Shown here: positions 49,505 through 59,476 of the stretch, one piece after another
Layout: every line of letters starts with the position of its first letter
Position numbering within the stretch: the first letter of the stretch is position 1
Source: Bacteroidia bacterium
GTDB lineage: Bacteria > Bacteroidota > Bacteroidia > Bacteroidales > CAJPTX01
Direction of reading: 5' to 3'
Length of the DNA: 64,000 nucleotides
Assembly (NCBI GenBank): GCA_905373475.1
Contig: CAJPTC010000005.1
Span: 1 to 64,000, forward strand
Notes under the pieces: generated by a model
Databases searched by the model: none
Seen by the model: the letters and a program-made list of their open reading frames with translations, nothing else
Told to the model about the DNA's origin: nothing
Translations under genes and position numbers: made by a program

Positions 49505-52351
49505 CTATTCTTTGTAGCCTTTCATTACAAGCTGTACTTTATTTGCCTTTAGGAAGATGTTCCTATATGCCTTCTTCACAGAAGAAGCGTTTAGAGCATT
49601 TACAAGTTTGTCATAGTCGGTATGTGTATCAACGCCTGTACTCTCGTAGCTGCGCAACACTTGCATCCAATATTCGTTGCGACGAATATCTTCGGCGTGC
49701 GCCTTTTGGAAGTGAAGCTTTGCTTTCAATACGTCTTCTTCTTTTACATCTTGAGCCAAAGCATCGAAGATATCGGCAACTTTGGGAATAAGCGCATCTG
49801 CTTTTTCTGGATCAGTATCGAAGAACATAATCATGCGTGCAAATGCAATAGGAAGATTACTTAGAATGCCGCGTTCGGATACACCATAGGTACCACCCTC
49901 TTTTTCGCGGATCTCTTCCGTATTGCGTAAGCCGAGCACGTGCTCAATAGCAGCAATATGGATCATGTTTTCCAGTGTGTACTTCGCGGGGGCAGCATAA
50001 ACAACGGCAACACTCGTTTTGGGCGTTTCCATCTTTTGGCTGAAGGTGCTGCTTACAGCATGGTCAGGATAACGCATACCGTCGTCTTTCCACGTACGTT
50101 TATCGCCCTTTGGCAATGCTGCTAAGTACTGACACACGAGCGGTCTCAGTTGTGCAGGAGCTATATTGCCGACAATATAAACTGTATAGTTCTGTGCACC
50201 AGGTACAAGCTCGTTGTAGATGGCTTGCATCCGTTCTAGTTTTACTTTTTTCAAGTTGGAGAGCGACAACAGGTCGCTTCGTTGGTTATCATCGTTGACT
50301 AGGAGCGTGAGTTTGCGAGAGAATATTGAATTTGGGTCGCTCTCCTTATTTGCGTACACTGTATTCATTCGATCCATCAGCGTGTTAAATGCCTTCTGGT
50401 CGAAACGAGGAGCAGTGAAGGTTAGGTAAATCTCTTGTAACATCAGTTCAAGCTCGTCGAGCTTTGCAGAACTACCGCCATAAATAGTTGTTTCAAAACG
50501 GCTGATATTTCCGCCTACGCTTACTTTTTTGCCAGCGGTTAGTTTTGAGAGCTCAATAGCATCAAAGTTACCCAAACCACTCATGCCCATCAATGTGCCC
50601 AAGAGTTGTGCTGAATAGATATCATCTGCTGCAAGAGACGAATAACCTCCCATGGAAACAGCACTGAACTGAACCTCATCTTCTTTGAAGTCAGTAGGTT
50701 TCAGAATTACCTTCATGCCATTAGAAAGTACCCATTCCGTTGTACCAAACTTCTTGTTCGTCTTTTCGCTTTTAATAGTCCCTGCTGTAGGCAATTGTGC
50801 AATGAGCGGCTCATCTTTCACGTTGTCTACCCATGCAGGGATTTTGCTGTCGCAAATGCGGTTATAGATTTCGGATGCTTCTGCTTCAGTGGGGATATTT
50901 GCTTTCTCAGAATCAGGAGCAGAAACAAAGATCAGAAGGTCGCGTGAAGGCATTAAATCGCGAATTGCAGCATTTACTTCCTCGAGTTCAATAGACTCTA
51001 GCATGGGGACAGCGATTTTCACTTCGAGCTCGATGCCTGGCATTGCTTCATTCGAGGTAAAATGGTTGAAACATTCCCATACAAGAGCAGCATTCGATTG
51101 TTTCTCGCGTTCATCATAAGCGCTCTGATATGCGCGAGACATGTCGCTTATGGTACGTCCTAATTCGGAAGCCGTAAAGCCGTTTTGTACCGCCCTTTGT
51201 GCTTCAGTCACGAGTGCTTCATATGCTGGTTTAATCATCCCAGGCTTAGGTACAACCGTAAGAGAATAAACATCCATGGGATGTACCACGCTGTAGTAGT
51301 AACCTTGTGCCATCAAGAAAGGCGCTGTGTCAGACTGCGCTAACTCATCAAACCGCGCATTGAGGCAACGCGTAGCCGCTTCGCGAATCAGTTCCTCGCG
51401 CAGGTTCGCAATTGTCTTGGGTTTGTCGAAATCAGGCTCGTGGCGATAGGTCATCTCCAGCGTAGTCATTTGCATTTCGGGGTCGGTATACGAACCAAAT
51501 ACAATGCCCTTAGCAACAGGAATCTCGTAAGTGGGCTTGGGGGTGAGTTCTTTGGGAACACGTACAGCACTTGCCATTTTCTTGACACGAGCTTCCATCT
51601 CGTCTGCATCAAAGTCTCCTATAATTACGATGGCTTGGAGATCGGGGCGATACCACTTGTGGTAAAAATCTTTTATGGTCTGATATTTGAAGGTCTTCAA
51701 GAGATCTAGCGTACCAATTACGTCGCGGTCGGCATACTTAGAGCCTTTGTATAGCAAACGGTTTTTCTCGTCGCGTGCGCGCCATGCAGCATTCCGACGC
51801 GTACGGAGCTCTTCCATAATTACGCCGCGCTCGTCGTCAATTTCTTTGTCCACAAAAGAGATTTCGCCTGACCAGTCGCATAGTACCATTACACAGGAGT
51901 CGAGAAGCCCTTTGCGTGTTGTGGGTACATCGGAAATGTTGTAGCACGTCACCTCTTGTGCCGTAAATGCATTGACATCGGCACCGAACTTTACGCCATT
52001 GTGTTCCAAGAAGTTCAATAGCTTTTTACCAGGGAAGTGGGTGGTACCGTTAAAAGCCATGTGTTCGGTAAAATGCGCCAACCCCTGTTGGTCGTCATTC
52101 TCCAGAATAGCCCCCACATTGTGTATAATATAGAATTCTGCCCGTTGACGGGGTTCTTGATTGGCCATGATGTAGTAGACCATGCCGTTTTCGAGCTTCC
52201 CGTATTTCACTTTGGGGTTCATAGGGAGTTCGAGTTTCATAAGCTGCTCAATCTGAGCAGCATCTTGTGCATACACAAGATTTTTGCTCATAAAGATGGT
52301 CAGCAGAACAAATGCAAGTGTTGCAAGCCTGAATCGGTTGATACGAAACAT
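49505..52351 (-). CDS. M16-family zinc peptidase, exported
   Basis: A 948-residue protein with a signal peptide (1-29, ending LVYAQD) and four M16 half-domains. The inverted zinc motif is H93-F-T-E96-H97 (GLAHFTEHMAFNGT), with the third-ligand Glu expected in DDERGVIMEEL. The second half lacks HXXEH, as usual for pitrilysin-type clamshell enzymes. These periplasmic proteases degrade peptides and are common in Bacteroidales. The start at 52351 (MFRIN) is used because the longer frame (to 52489) runs through the promoter and into asd on the other strand. Confidence 0.92.
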   Translation of the reverse strand: MFRINRFRLATLAFVLLTIFMSKNLVYAQDAAQIEQLMKLELPMNPKVKYGKLENGMVYYIMANQEPRQRAEFYIIHNVGAILENDDQQGLAHFTEHMAFNGTTHFPGKKLLNFLEHNGVKFGADVNAFTAQEVTCYNISDVPTTRKGLLDSCVMVLCDWSGEISFVDKEIDDERGVIMEELRTRRNAAWRARDEKNRLLYKGSKYADRDVIGTLDLLKTFKYQTIKDFYHKWYRPDLQAIVIIGDFDADEMEARVKKMASAVRVPKELTPKPTYEIPVAKGIVFGSYTDPEMQMTTLEMTYRHEPDFDKPKTIANLREELIREAATRCLNARFDELAQSDTAPFLMAQGYYYSVVHPMDVYSLTVVPKPGMIKPAYEALVTEAQRAVQNGFTASELGRTISDMSRAYQSAYDEREKQSNAALVWECFNHFTSNEAMPGIELEVKIAVPMLESIELEEVNAAIRDLMPSRDLLIFVSAPDSEKANIPTEAEASEIYNRICDSKIPAWVDNVKDEPLIAQLPTAGTIKSEKTNKKFGTTEWVLSNGMKVILKPTDFKEDEVQFSAVSMGGYSSLAADDIYSAQLLGTLMGMSGLGNFDAIELSKLTAGKKVSVGGNISRFETTIYGGSSAKLDELELMLQEIYLTFTAPRFDQKAFNTLMDRMNTVYANKESDPNSIFSRKLTLLVNDDNQRSDLLSLSNLKKVKLERMQAIYNELVPGAQNYTVYIVGNIAPAQLRPLVCQYLAALPKGDKRTWKDDGMRYPDHAVSSTFSQKMETPKTSVAVVYAAPAKYTLENMIHIAAIEHVLGLRNTEEIREKEGGTYGVSERGILSNLPIAFARMIMFFDTDPEKADALIPKVADIFDALAQDVKEEDVLKAKLHFQKAHAEDIRRNEYWMQVLRSYESTGVDTHTDYDKLVNALNASSVKKAYRNIFLKANKVQLVMKGYKE

Positions 52352-52379
52352 ATCGTTAAAATTTATTGTACTTAAAGTA

Positions 52380-52416
52380 CAAAGATAGTTATGCGTAGGA
52401 ATTTGTAATATATTTG
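52380..52416. promoter_or_regulatory. Divergent promoters of the M16 peptidase gene and asd
   Basis: On the minus strand TATCTTTG (52387-52380) lies 28 nt before the peptidase start. On the plus strand TATATTTG (52409-52416) lies 20 nt before asd. Both match the -7 consensus, so the two -33 regions share the 21 nt between them. Confidence 0.6.
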
Positions 52417-52436
52417 CACGCGAGAGGGGAGGTTTT

Positions 52437-53429
52437 ATGAAAATTGCAGTAGTAGGCGCTACAGGGCTCGTGGGCTCTGTGATGTGCACCGAGCTAGATC
52501 GGCTGATTGAAGAGTTCGAGCTCCTTTTAGCCGCTTCGCAGCGTTCCGTGGGGCGTAGGGTTTCATTCCGAGGTCGTGAGCTCTTGGTGCAAAGTATTGC
52601 CGATGTGTTGGCAGCTCGTCCCGATATTGCCCTTTTTGCAGCAGGCAGTACCGTATCGCTCGAATATGCAGAACAGTTTGCAAAAAAGGGAACTTACGTT
52701 GTAGATAATTCCTCTGCATGGCGTATGCACCCCGAAGTACCCCTCGTAGTACCCGAAATCAATGCGGAGTCGCTGCGTGAAGAGAAACATATCATAGCCA
52801 ACCCGAATTGTAGTACCATTCAGATGGTAATGGCGCTTGCGCCACTACGAAGATTTGGGCTAAAGCGCATCTATGTAAGTACCTATCAGTCGGTGAGTGG
52901 ATCGGGCATGAAGGGCATTGAACAGCTACAAGCGGAGCGCGAAGGTCGCGAACCCGAAAGGCGAGCCTATCCCTATCCTATTGATTTGAACTGTATACCT
53001 CACTGCGATGAATTCTTAGAGAACGGGTATACAAAGGAGGAAATGAAGCTCGTAAATGAGACGCGGAAAATTTTCAACCTCCCTCAACTCGCGGTCTCGG
53101 CAACGGCGGTTCGTGTCCCTGTCTGGGGTGGGCATTCGGAATCGGTGAGTGTCGAATTTGAAAAACCTATCAAACCAGACGAAGCACGGAACTTGATAGC
53201 CGCTATGCATGGGGTAACCGTTTTGGATGATCCTAGCCAGCTTCGCTACCCCATGGCTCGGTATGCGCAAGAGAGCGATCAAGTTTTTGTGGGACGTATC
53301 CGTCAGGATTTGGCCACTGGCGAAAACGGGCTTACTCTATGGGTTGTGGCAGACAATATCCGCAAAGGGGCTGCAACAAACGCGGTGCAGATAGTAAAGG
53401 CGCTTCTTGCCAAAGGCTTCTGCCAATAG
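52437..53429 (+). CDS. asd: Aspartate-semialdehyde dehydrogenase
   Basis: A 330-residue NADPH enzyme of the aspartate pathway (lysine, diaminopimelate, threonine, methionine). It has the nucleotide-binding start IAVVGATGLVGSVM, active-site Cys in NPNCSTIQM (about 128), YQSVSGSG, and catalytic His in VPVWGGHSESVSVEF. Its start follows a GAGGGGAGG sequence. It is the Gram-positive/Bacteroidetes-type enzyme by these segments. Confidence 0.95.
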   Translation: MKIAVVGATGLVGSVMCTELDRLIEEFELLLAASQRSVGRRVSFRGRELLVQSIADVLAARPDIALFAAGSTVSLEYAEQFAKKGTYVVDNSSAWRMHPEVPLVVPEINAESLREEKHIIANPNCSTIQMVMALAPLRRFGLKRIYVSTYQSVSGSGMKGIEQLQAEREGREPERRAYPYPIDLNCIPHCDEFLENGYTKEEMKLVNETRKIFNLPQLAVSATAVRVPVWGGHSESVSVEFEKPIKPDEARNLIAAMHGVTVLDDPSQLRYPMARYAQESDQVFVGRIRQDLATGENGLTLWVVADNIRKGAATNAVQIVKALLAKGFCQ

Positions 53430-53504
53430 ATACAGCCATCCGAACTGAGTTTTATCTTTTTAGGCACATTGCCGTATAACGAAACGTAACAACACTACGT
53501 ACAG

Positions 53505-56500
53505 ATGAGTAAAAACTTCTTAAGTCGCCGAGCGCTCTTAGTTTATGCTGGGATAGCGCTTGTGCTAGCTGTCTTTGTGGTGGCAGCTTTCATTTATCGC
53601 GGACGAGGAAAAGCAGTACGCTCCACGTTCGATATTCAGCCCTATATTTCGGCTTATACAGCTGGGGTTATCTCGAAAACGAGTTCTATCCAAGTCGTCT
53701 TTACCAAGGATCTTGCGCCCGATGGTGCAATAGGTCAGGCGGCAGATAAGGGGCTACTTAAGCTATCGCCCAAGGTAAAGGGAGACCTGCTGTGGGCGAA
53801 TGCTCGTACACTGGAATTTGTGCCCAAGGAGGCGCTCGAGTCTGACAAGATGTACGAAGTGCACGTTGCACTCGAGGATCTTTTTGAGAATTTGCCCAAG
53901 GAGGCGCGCGAATTTGTTTACACCTTCCAAACCATACGGCAACAAGCATCATGCTCGGATGCCTACATACATCTGGAAGCCAATGGGAGCAAGGTTACTG
54001 CTACAGTGCGCGCTCTTCTGCTTTTCTCTGATGTGGTGAGCTTGGAAGAGGTTCAGAAAGGGCTAAGTCTTAAACAAGGCGGAGAAAAAGTTGCGGTAAA
54101 CATTGAGAACGGAAGCGACGACAGGGAGTTCCGCCTTATCTCCGAACCGCTAACTAGCGAAGAAGACTGCGAGATTACCTTCGAGGGCAAGCACATAGGC
54201 ATATCTAAAACGATGACCGAGACGGTAACCTTCCATGCCTCCTCGCCTTTTACCGCTTATGGCTACGATACAAAGGAAGCCGATGCACAGTATGTGCGCA
54301 TATACTTCTCGCAACCCTTGGATGTTAACCAAGATTTCCGCGGGCTCGTTTATGGCGAAAATTTGAAAGATGTTCGCGTAAAAGTAGACGGAAATGTAAT
54401 GGACGTCTATTTTGGCAACCGTCTCGAAGGCACGTATAATTTGCAACTCGCTGGTGGTATTCGTTCCTACGGCGGACAGCGCATGGACAAGGACATGGAG
54501 TGCGAATTGGAATTTACGGGCAACAAGCCTGCTCTTCAGTTCCTACAGACGGGAACTATACTTCCTGCTACGGGGCAAGTGCAAATTCCCTTCAAGGCGA
54601 TAAGCTTAAAGGGAGTAGACGTAGAAGTCTATCAGATCTTTGAAAGCAATATGGGGCAGTACTTCCAGACGAACTCGCTCACTGATGGCTATGTAAGCGA
54701 ACTTCGCCGTGTGGGACGCCGTATTTTCCGAAAAACGCTCATGCTAGAGGGGCTTGCTACCACCCGCGCCGACAATGTGTATGCTCTGGATCTTAGTCAG
54801 GTAATACAACTAGAGCCTGGGGCTATGTACCGTATCAGCCTCAGTATGCGCCGTTGCCTCTCTACTTATACGTGCGATGAGGAGCTAGAATTGGTCCCCC
54901 TTGAGAGCATACCTACAAACGACGAAAACGGCTACTATGACGACGATTATTACTACGACGTCGATTACGACTGGGAGGAACGCAACAACCCGTGCAACGA
55001 TTATTATTATTCCTACCGCGGCAAACAGTGGACCAACATCCTTGTGTCTAACATAGGACTTATTGCGAAGCGGAATGGCAACGGCTCGTTGCGTGCTTTT
55101 GCTACGGGTATTTCCGAAGGGAAACCCCTTTCGGGCGTAGAGATGAAGCTCCTAGACTACCAATTACAAACGCTCGGTGAAGGGACTTCCAATTCCGACG
55201 GTATGGTAGAATTTGAAGCTGTAGAAGGACGTGACCCATTCCTGATTATTGCCCAACAGGGGCAACAGCGCTCATACTTGCCCGTACAACAGAATAATTC
55301 GCTATCCTATTCTACGTTTGATGTGGGCGGTAACCAACTGAAACGCGGAGTACAAGGCTTTATCTATGGCGAACGCGATGTATGGCGTCCTGGCGACACG
55401 ATGCATCTCACCCTGATTCTTGAAGACAAACTCAACTCTTTGCCCGAGAATCATCCAGTAGAATTTGCTTTATCAAATTCGCGCGGTCAGCTAGTAGAAC
55501 GAAAAGTAGTGCCTGGCAATGCTTACAACATGTACAGTTTCTCTACGGCAACAACCCCCGATGCGCCTACGGGCACGTACAACCTCGTGGCAACAGTGGG
55601 TAAAGCGCGTTTCAGTAAGAGTATCCGCGTAGAAACTATTAAGCCCAATCGCTTGAAAGTGAACCTTACGTTCAACAATGAGCTCTTGCACGCTGATGCA
55701 TACAATTACTACCAGATTGAAAGCCACTGGTTGCATGGTGCGCCCGCTCGCGGACTGATGACCGATATCTCAGTGCGTCTTTTCGCAGCAGAAACCTCCT
55801 TCAAGGGCTTTGAGAACTACATCTTTACCGATGTTAGCAAAGAATTCTACTCCTACGAATTTAGTGGCGAGGAAGCTCGACTCGACGAGAATGGCGAACT
55901 GAGTTCTAAGCTCTACATTCGTCCTATCACAGGCGCTTCGGGTATGATCAACGCCGTGTTCCGCACTCGCGTACTAGAAGACGGTGGTGGCTATAGCATG
56001 GGCGTAACGACCAAGAAAATTTCGCCCTTTACGTCTTACGTAGGGTTGTTAGAACCCAAGTCTGAACGGTATTACATTGAGACGGACACCGATCAGAGTT
56101 TCAAGGTGGTTTCGGTAGATGAAGATGGAAGACCCCAATCGAACCAGCATCTGAAATATGCTGTTTACAAGCTCGCTTGGAGCTGGTGGTGGGAACATTC
56201 GGACTCGGATCTAGCATCGTATGAAAATTCTAAATCGGCTAAACTCATTACCGATGGCGATATCTATACCGACGGGCGTGGTATGGGGTCGTTTATAGCA
56301 CGAGTAAATTATCCCGAATGGGGGCGCTATCTGGTACGCGTGGTAGATCTGTCAAGTGGTCACGTAGCCTCTGATGTGGTGTACTGGGATTGGCCCGCTT
56401 CGCGCGAACGCACAGCAGATCGCGCCATGACAGGTTCTACGGTTTTGGCTCTTACTGCCGATAAAACAAAATACAATGCAGGTGAGACTGCCGAAATTTC

Positions 56501-59066
56501 AGTACCGACGCCACTGGGCGGCACATTGCTCGTTTCGGTAGAGAACGGAGCGGCTGTCCTCAAAAGCGAATGGGTAGATGCCAAGGATGGCGAGACAATA
56601 GTGAAGCTCCCTATAACTGGTGAGATGGCACCAAACGTATATGTGGATATTACCCTTTTACAACCCTACGGACAGACGGCGAACGACCTCCCGCTCCGTA
56701 TGTATGGGGCAATCCCACTTATGGTAGAGAACCCGAAATCGCACCTAGAGCCTATCTTAGATACTCCAGATGAAGTGCGCCCAGAGGGAAAGGTAGAGGT
56801 CTCGGTAAAAGAGAAGAGTGGTCGTCCTATGACTTTTACGCTGGCTGTGGTAGATGAGGGGTTACTTGATCTTACGAATTTTAAGACTCCCGATCCATGG
56901 AATTTCTTCTTTGCGCGTCAGGCGCTTGGGGTAAACACCATGGACTTGTTTGATAATGTGATAGGGGCTTATGCAGGGCGCATAGCAGGTGTGCTGAGTG
57001 TAGGAGGAGGAATGATGGAAGATGCGTTCTCGGGAACCTCGAAAGAAGCGGCTGAAAAGAATCCATTAGCTAATCGTTTCACGCCAGTAGTCCGTTGTTT
57101 TGGCCCGTATCACCTTGAGAAGGGGGCACAAAAGATCTCGTTCCAGATGCCGAACTATGTGGGTTCGGTACGCATCATGGCTGTTGCCTCGGGCGAAGGA
57201 GCTTATGGTTCTGCTGAGAAGACTATGGCGGTGCGCAACGCGCTTATGGTACAAGCTACCTTGCCACGTATGCTTGCTCCAGACGAAGAGATGGTACTGC
57301 CAGCCACCGTTTTCGCCATGAAGAACAACGTAAAATCGGTAGCTGTTAAGCTTGAAACGAACGATCTGTTACAGATTACGGGCAATGCACAGGAAGCCCT
57401 GAACTTCAATGGAACGGGCGACCAAGTGGTGAACTTCCGCGTTCGTACAACGCAGCGAACAGGTATTGCCACGGCGAAAGTAATAGCCGAAGGAAATGGC
57501 GAACGTTCGGAATACGAAATCGCGCTGGAGGTACGTAACCCCAATCCTGAAATACGCCGCTCGATTGTGAAGCGCGTAGATGCTGGGAAAACGGTTACTG
57601 TAGCATCTAGCGAATTTGGCTCAGGCGAAGTAAACAGTGCACGGGTTGAGGTAAGTAGCTTGCCTGCAATAGGATTGCGAGACAAACTTGAGTTCATGAT
57701 GAGCTACCCGCATGCTTGCCTGGAACAGCAGACCTCGCGCGCTTTTGTACAAATGCTTTATCCTGAGGTTGCGCCTGTAACGCCTGCTGAAAAAGATACG
57801 CTCAGTAAACAGGTGAAGGCGTTCATTGCGCGTGTTGCACAGTTCCAATTGCCCAATGGCGGATTCTCGCTCTGGCCGAATATGTCTATGCCTTCCTACT
57901 GGGGTACTTCCTACGTAGGGCATTTCCTACTCGAGGCTAAGCAGCGCGGTTACAGCGTATCGCCTAACCTCATAAACAACTGGAAACGCTTCCAGCAGAA
58001 CGAAGCCAACAATTGGTCGCCTAAACGGAGTTACGACAATTCGGATCTGACGCAAGCCTACCGTCTCTACACGCTGGCACTTGCGGGCTCGGCACAAATG
58101 GGGATTATGAACCGTTTGCGCGATGTAAAAGAGCTTTCGACAGCCGCGCGCTGGCGTTTGGCTACTGCATACGAGTTGGCGGGGGCGAAGAGTGCAGCAG
58201 AGAAACTAATCAACTCGTTGAGTACCACAGTAGAAGAAGACGATGACGTGCTTAACTTCGGTTCAATGACGCGTGATAAGGCGATGCTACTAGAGAGTCT
58301 GACACGACTCAAGAAGATGGAGCAAGCAATGCAAACGTTGCAGACGCTTGCAGAAGAGATGAGTGGTAGCAAGTGGCTCAGTACGCAGGAAATTGGTTAT
58401 GGAATGCTTGCAATAGCACAGTTTGCCAAAGAAGCGAAAGTGGCGAAAGATGGCGTAAAGGGAGAACTCAGTTGCAAGAATGACAAAACGACTTTTGCAA
58501 CAGAACTCCCCACTGCATCCAAAGTCTACAGTTTTGGTGGTAACACTGCTGCGCCAGAGGTGAAGTTCCAAAACACAGGTAAGGGAACACTCTTTGTTAC
58601 AGCGACCGTAGTGGGCATCCCGAATTCTAGCCAAGTAGAGCGTTCTGCCAATAACCTCGAGTGCGAGACCTCCTACATGACATTGTCGGGCTCACCGCTA
58701 GATCCCGCAACGATAACACAAGGGAAGGAATTCGTGGCACGAGTTACGGTGCGAAATCCTGGTGTTCGTGGCGATCTCTCGCAACTCGCATTAACCTACG
58801 CCGTACCTTCGGGCTGGGAATTGCGCAATACTCGCTTAGAGGGGGAATCGAATTTTGAAAGTTCGAGTAGTATTTACCAAGATTACCGCGATGACCGCGT
58901 ATTTACTTATTTCGATCTCTCAGCGGGTTATAGTAAGACTTTCTATTTCGTAGTAAATGCTTCGTACCGCGGAACATTCCAAATGCCTCCGACCTCTTGT
59001 CAAGCGATGTATAATGCAGATGTGAGTGCCACAACGGCAGGCGGACGTGTGCAAGTAGTGAAGTAA
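53505..59066 (+). CDS. Bacterial alpha-2-macroglobulin family protein
   Basis: An 1853-residue protein with an uncleaved-looking N-terminal membrane segment (about 11-32, no lipobox), then many MG beta domains, a bait-region/CUB stretch and the thioester domain with the C-L-E-Q motif at Cys1405-Gln1408 (YPHACLEQQTSR). These proteins trap proteases in the periplasm or at the envelope through the reactive thioester. The usual partner pbpC (PBP1C) is not adjacent. An unusual Tyr/Asp-rich insertion of about 30 residues lies at about 470-503 (GYYDDDYYYDVDYDWEE). The gene starts 75 nt after asd. Confidence 0.9.
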   Translation: MSKNFLSRRALLVYAGIALVLAVFVVAAFIYRGRGKAVRSTFDIQPYISAYTAGVISKTSSIQVVFTKDLAPDGAIGQAADKGLLKLSPKVKGDLLWANARTLEFVPKEALESDKMYEVHVALEDLFENLPKEAREFVYTFQTIRQQASCSDAYIHLEANGSKVTATVRALLLFSDVVSLEEVQKGLSLKQGGEKVAVNIENGSDDREFRLISEPLTSEEDCEITFEGKHIGISKTMTETVTFHASSPFTAYGYDTKEADAQYVRIYFSQPLDVNQDFRGLVYGENLKDVRVKVDGNVMDVYFGNRLEGTYNLQLAGGIRSYGGQRMDKDMECELEFTGNKPALQFLQTGTILPATGQVQIPFKAISLKGVDVEVYQIFESNMGQYFQTNSLTDGYVSELRRVGRRIFRKTLMLEGLATTRADNVYALDLSQVIQLEPGAMYRISLSMRRCLSTYTCDEELELVPLESIPTNDENGYYDDDYYYDVDYDWEERNNPCNDYYYSYRGKQWTNILVSNIGLIAKRNGNGSLRAFATGISEGKPLSGVEMKLLDYQLQTLGEGTSNSDGMVEFEAVEGRDPFLIIAQQGQQRSYLPVQQNNSLSYSTFDVGGNQLKRGVQGFIYGERDVWRPGDTMHLTLILEDKLNSLPENHPVEFALSNSRGQLVERKVVPGNAYNMYSFSTATTPDAPTGTYNLVATVGKARFSKSIRVETIKPNRLKVNLTFNNELLHADAYNYYQIESHWLHGAPARGLMTDISVRLFAAETSFKGFENYIFTDVSKEFYSYEFSGEEARLDENGELSSKLYIRPITGASGMINAVFRTRVLEDGGGYSMGVTTKKISPFTSYVGLLEPKSERYYIETDTDQSFKVVSVDEDGRPQSNQHLKYAVYKLAWSWWWEHSDSDLASYENSKSAKLITDGDIYTDGRGMGSFIARVNYPEWGRYLVRVVDLSSGHVASDVVYWDWPASRERTADRAMTGSTVLALTADKTKYNAGETAEISVPTPLGGTLLVSVENGAAVLKSEWVDAKDGETIVKLPITGEMAPNVYVDITLLQPYGQTANDLPLRMYGAIPLMVENPKSHLEPILDTPDEVRPEGKVEVSVKEKSGRPMTFTLAVVDEGLLDLTNFKTPDPWNFFFARQALGVNTMDLFDNVIGAYAGRIAGVLSVGGGMMEDAFSGTSKEAAEKNPLANRFTPVVRCFGPYHLEKGAQKISFQMPNYVGSVRIMAVASGEGAYGSAEKTMAVRNALMVQATLPRMLAPDEEMVLPATVFAMKNNVKSVAVKLETNDLLQITGNAQEALNFNGTGDQVVNFRVRTTQRTGIATAKVIAEGNGERSEYEIALEVRNPNPEIRRSIVKRVDAGKTVTVASSEFGSGEVNSARVEVSSLPAIGLRDKLEFMMSYPHACLEQQTSRAFVQMLYPEVAPVTPAEKDTLSKQVKAFIARVAQFQLPNGGFSLWPNMSMPSYWGTSYVGHFLLEAKQRGYSVSPNLINNWKRFQQNEANNWSPKRSYDNSDLTQAYRLYTLALAGSAQMGIMNRLRDVKELSTAARWRLATAYELAGAKSAAEKLINSLSTTVEEDDDVLNFGSMTRDKAMLLESLTRLKKMEQAMQTLQTLAEEMSGSKWLSTQEIGYGMLAIAQFAKEAKVAKDGVKGELSCKNDKTTFATELPTASKVYSFGGNTAAPEVKFQNTGKGTLFVTATVVGIPNSSQVERSANNLECETSYMTLSGSPLDPATITQGKEFVARVTVRNPGVRGDLSQLALTYAVPSGWELRNTRLEGESNFESSSSIYQDYRDDRVFTYFDLSAGYSKTFYFVVNASYRGTFQMPPTSCQAMYNADVSATTAGGRVQVVK

Positions 59067-59476
59067 CCGTTGTTTACTAATAGTTGATATTAAGGGGCGT
59101 AGCCGCAAGGTTGCGCCCTTTTTTGATTGATATTCAACGTAGCGACTTTTCTCGATTACTTATCGCCAAACATCTAATACTGAATGCCCTTTTGCAGGGA
59201 CGAAACCGCATTCGCTCGTAAACTGGAATATGAGATTAACAGACATTGTTTTTGGGTGGTGTCTGTCTTTTTGTGTTATGAAATTCGCGTTTTATTTACG
59301 TTGTTGTAGAGGTCGGTGGCGTGCCTTGTCTGAAAAATAGAAGAACAGAACACGAATGTGTATCATTAAACGGACGTAGCAGGCTGCGTTACAGAAAACA
59401 TTGAATATATCATTGCCTGCCTGCGCCGTAAACCACTATCCGCGTGAGGACTAAAAAATAATATTGAATATCAACC
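59067..59476. other. Intergenic region without genes
   Basis: It holds an imperfect terminator hairpin near 59092-59125 (GGGGCG...GCGCCC, then six T) for the macroglobulin gene, and a 7-bp stem ACAGACA/TGTCTGT (59239-59266) with CTTTTT after it. No coding sequence or known element was recognised in the rest. Confidence 0.5.
59092..59125 (+). terminator. Probable terminator of the macroglobulin gene
   Basis: AAGGGGCGTAGCC and GGTTGCGCCCTT form an imperfect stem with a GCAA tetraloop, followed by a T-run, 25 nt after the stop codon. Confidence 0.75.

Noticed and set aside
52352..52489. 46-codon N-terminal extension of the M16 peptidase
   Set aside because: It crosses the divergent promoters and overlaps asd; the signal peptide starts at 52351.
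59067..59476. Possible degraded copies of the GGGCGAGGC repeat
   Set aside because: Only loose similarity (GCAGGGACGAAACC, GGTCGGTGGCGTGCC); no palindrome remains.
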